The notes beneath the pieces are model-generated. The model was given only the letters and a program-made list of their open reading frames with translations, searched no databases and was not told where the DNA came from. Below, in pieces: positions 58,244 through 58,469 of a stretch of DNA of 58,469 nucleotides. How positions within the stretch are numbered: position 1 is the stretch's first letter; each line of letters starts with the position of its first letter. A program made the position numbers and the translations under genes. Source of the DNA: Ichthyosporea sp. XGB-2017a (taxonomy: Eukaryota; Opisthokonta; Ichthyosporea); contig PDIM01010327.1 in NCBI GenBank assembly GCA_002811675.1, positions 30,236-88,704 on the forward strand. Direction: 5' to 3'.

Positions 58244-58469
58244 GCGCGAAGAATACGAAAACCATGCCATGTTGTAAGTGTCCCTTGTGTTGCGCTTATT
58301 CCAGCTTTTATTCACACGTGGCTTTCATCTGTGTCAATATTATCTGTGGCTCGGATTGGAGCAGCTCAGACTCATCGACTAGTCGAAGGGGTGAAGCTAC
58401 ACTACGAGAGGGAAGGGTTTAATAATACAAATTACAATATAAGGGTGTACACACCAGTGACATTGGCAA
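58244..58469 (+). repeat. Direct repeat R2, copy 2 (cut by window edge)
   Basis: This is about 98 percent identical by eye to 53648-53873 and in the same orientation; differences include GA/AG and C/G changes near 58301-58321. It continues to the end of the window, so its full length is unknown. Confidence 0.9.

Noticed and set aside
53648-58469. Direct repeats as the two LTRs of a retroelement
   Set aside because: The DNA between them holds a signal-peptide RCC1-like host-type gene and no capsid, protease, reverse transcriptase or integrase frame, and the ends lack an evident TG..CA boundary.

Overview
The window is eukaryotic nuclear DNA from an intron-poor, gene-dense unicellular organism. 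Long uninterrupted reading frames (up to about 10 kb), AATAAA poly(A) signals and TATA boxes point this way. So do animal-like secreted and membrane domain architectures. TAA, TAG and TGA all end genes, so the code is standard. I cannot fix the taxon. Receptor guanylate cyclases, REJ/FN3 adhesion proteins and a GT15 mannosyltransferase in intronless genes fit a labyrinthulomycete-type stramenopile or a unicellular relative of animals and fungi. No prokaryotic operon structure, tRNA, rRNA or CRISPR was seen.

Layout. 1-4.4 kb: two convergent leucine-rich-repeat receptor-like genes (the first cut by the window edge) whose cytoplasmic tails share a YIEP tyrosine motif. 5-29 kb: a block of cell-surface genes. 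It holds a receptor guanylate cyclase with a LamG/cadherin-like/discoidin-like ectodomain and a secreted amnionless-like protein. It also holds a 10.5-kb FN3/cadherin-like/REJ/GPS-like single-pass adhesion gene with a 14-copy VFCM repeat stalk and one frame break. The block ends with a GT15 mannosyltransferase divergently paired with a second receptor guanylate cyclase that has an ANF-receptor ectodomain. 29.8-34 kb: a membrane-anchored FkbM/METTL24-like methyltransferase, a SnoaL/NTF2-like small protein and a CAMK-like Ser/Thr kinase. 34.7-48.5 kb: a region of unrecognised secreted proteins, interrupted by a three-copy dispersed repeat (36.6-38.2 kb), a 45-bp minisatellite, a 5'-truncated S33-type peptidase fragment and a CAGTACG-rich array beside telomere-like motifs. 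49.3-53.5 kb: a large multi-pass glycosyltransferase with DxD, HD and QxxRW motifs that resembles bacterial OpgH/MdoH glucan synthases. 55.0-57.3 kb: a secreted protein with two homologous N-terminal modules and a seven-repeat RCC1-type propeller. It is bracketed by two nearly identical ~226-bp direct repeats.

How it fits together. Most genes encode surface, secreted or glycan-making proteins: sensing through two cGMP-type receptor cyclases, LRR receptors with tyrosine tails, adhesion, mannosylation and glucan synthesis. Several neighbours are convergent with very short gaps and overlapping poly(A) signals, typical of compact protist genomes. I found no single clearly new multigene system. 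The most unusual items are the eukaryotic OpgH-like enzyme, the polycystin-like REJ/GPS protein with its freshly amplified repeat stalk, and the Cys-to-Ala change in the purine site of the second cyclase.
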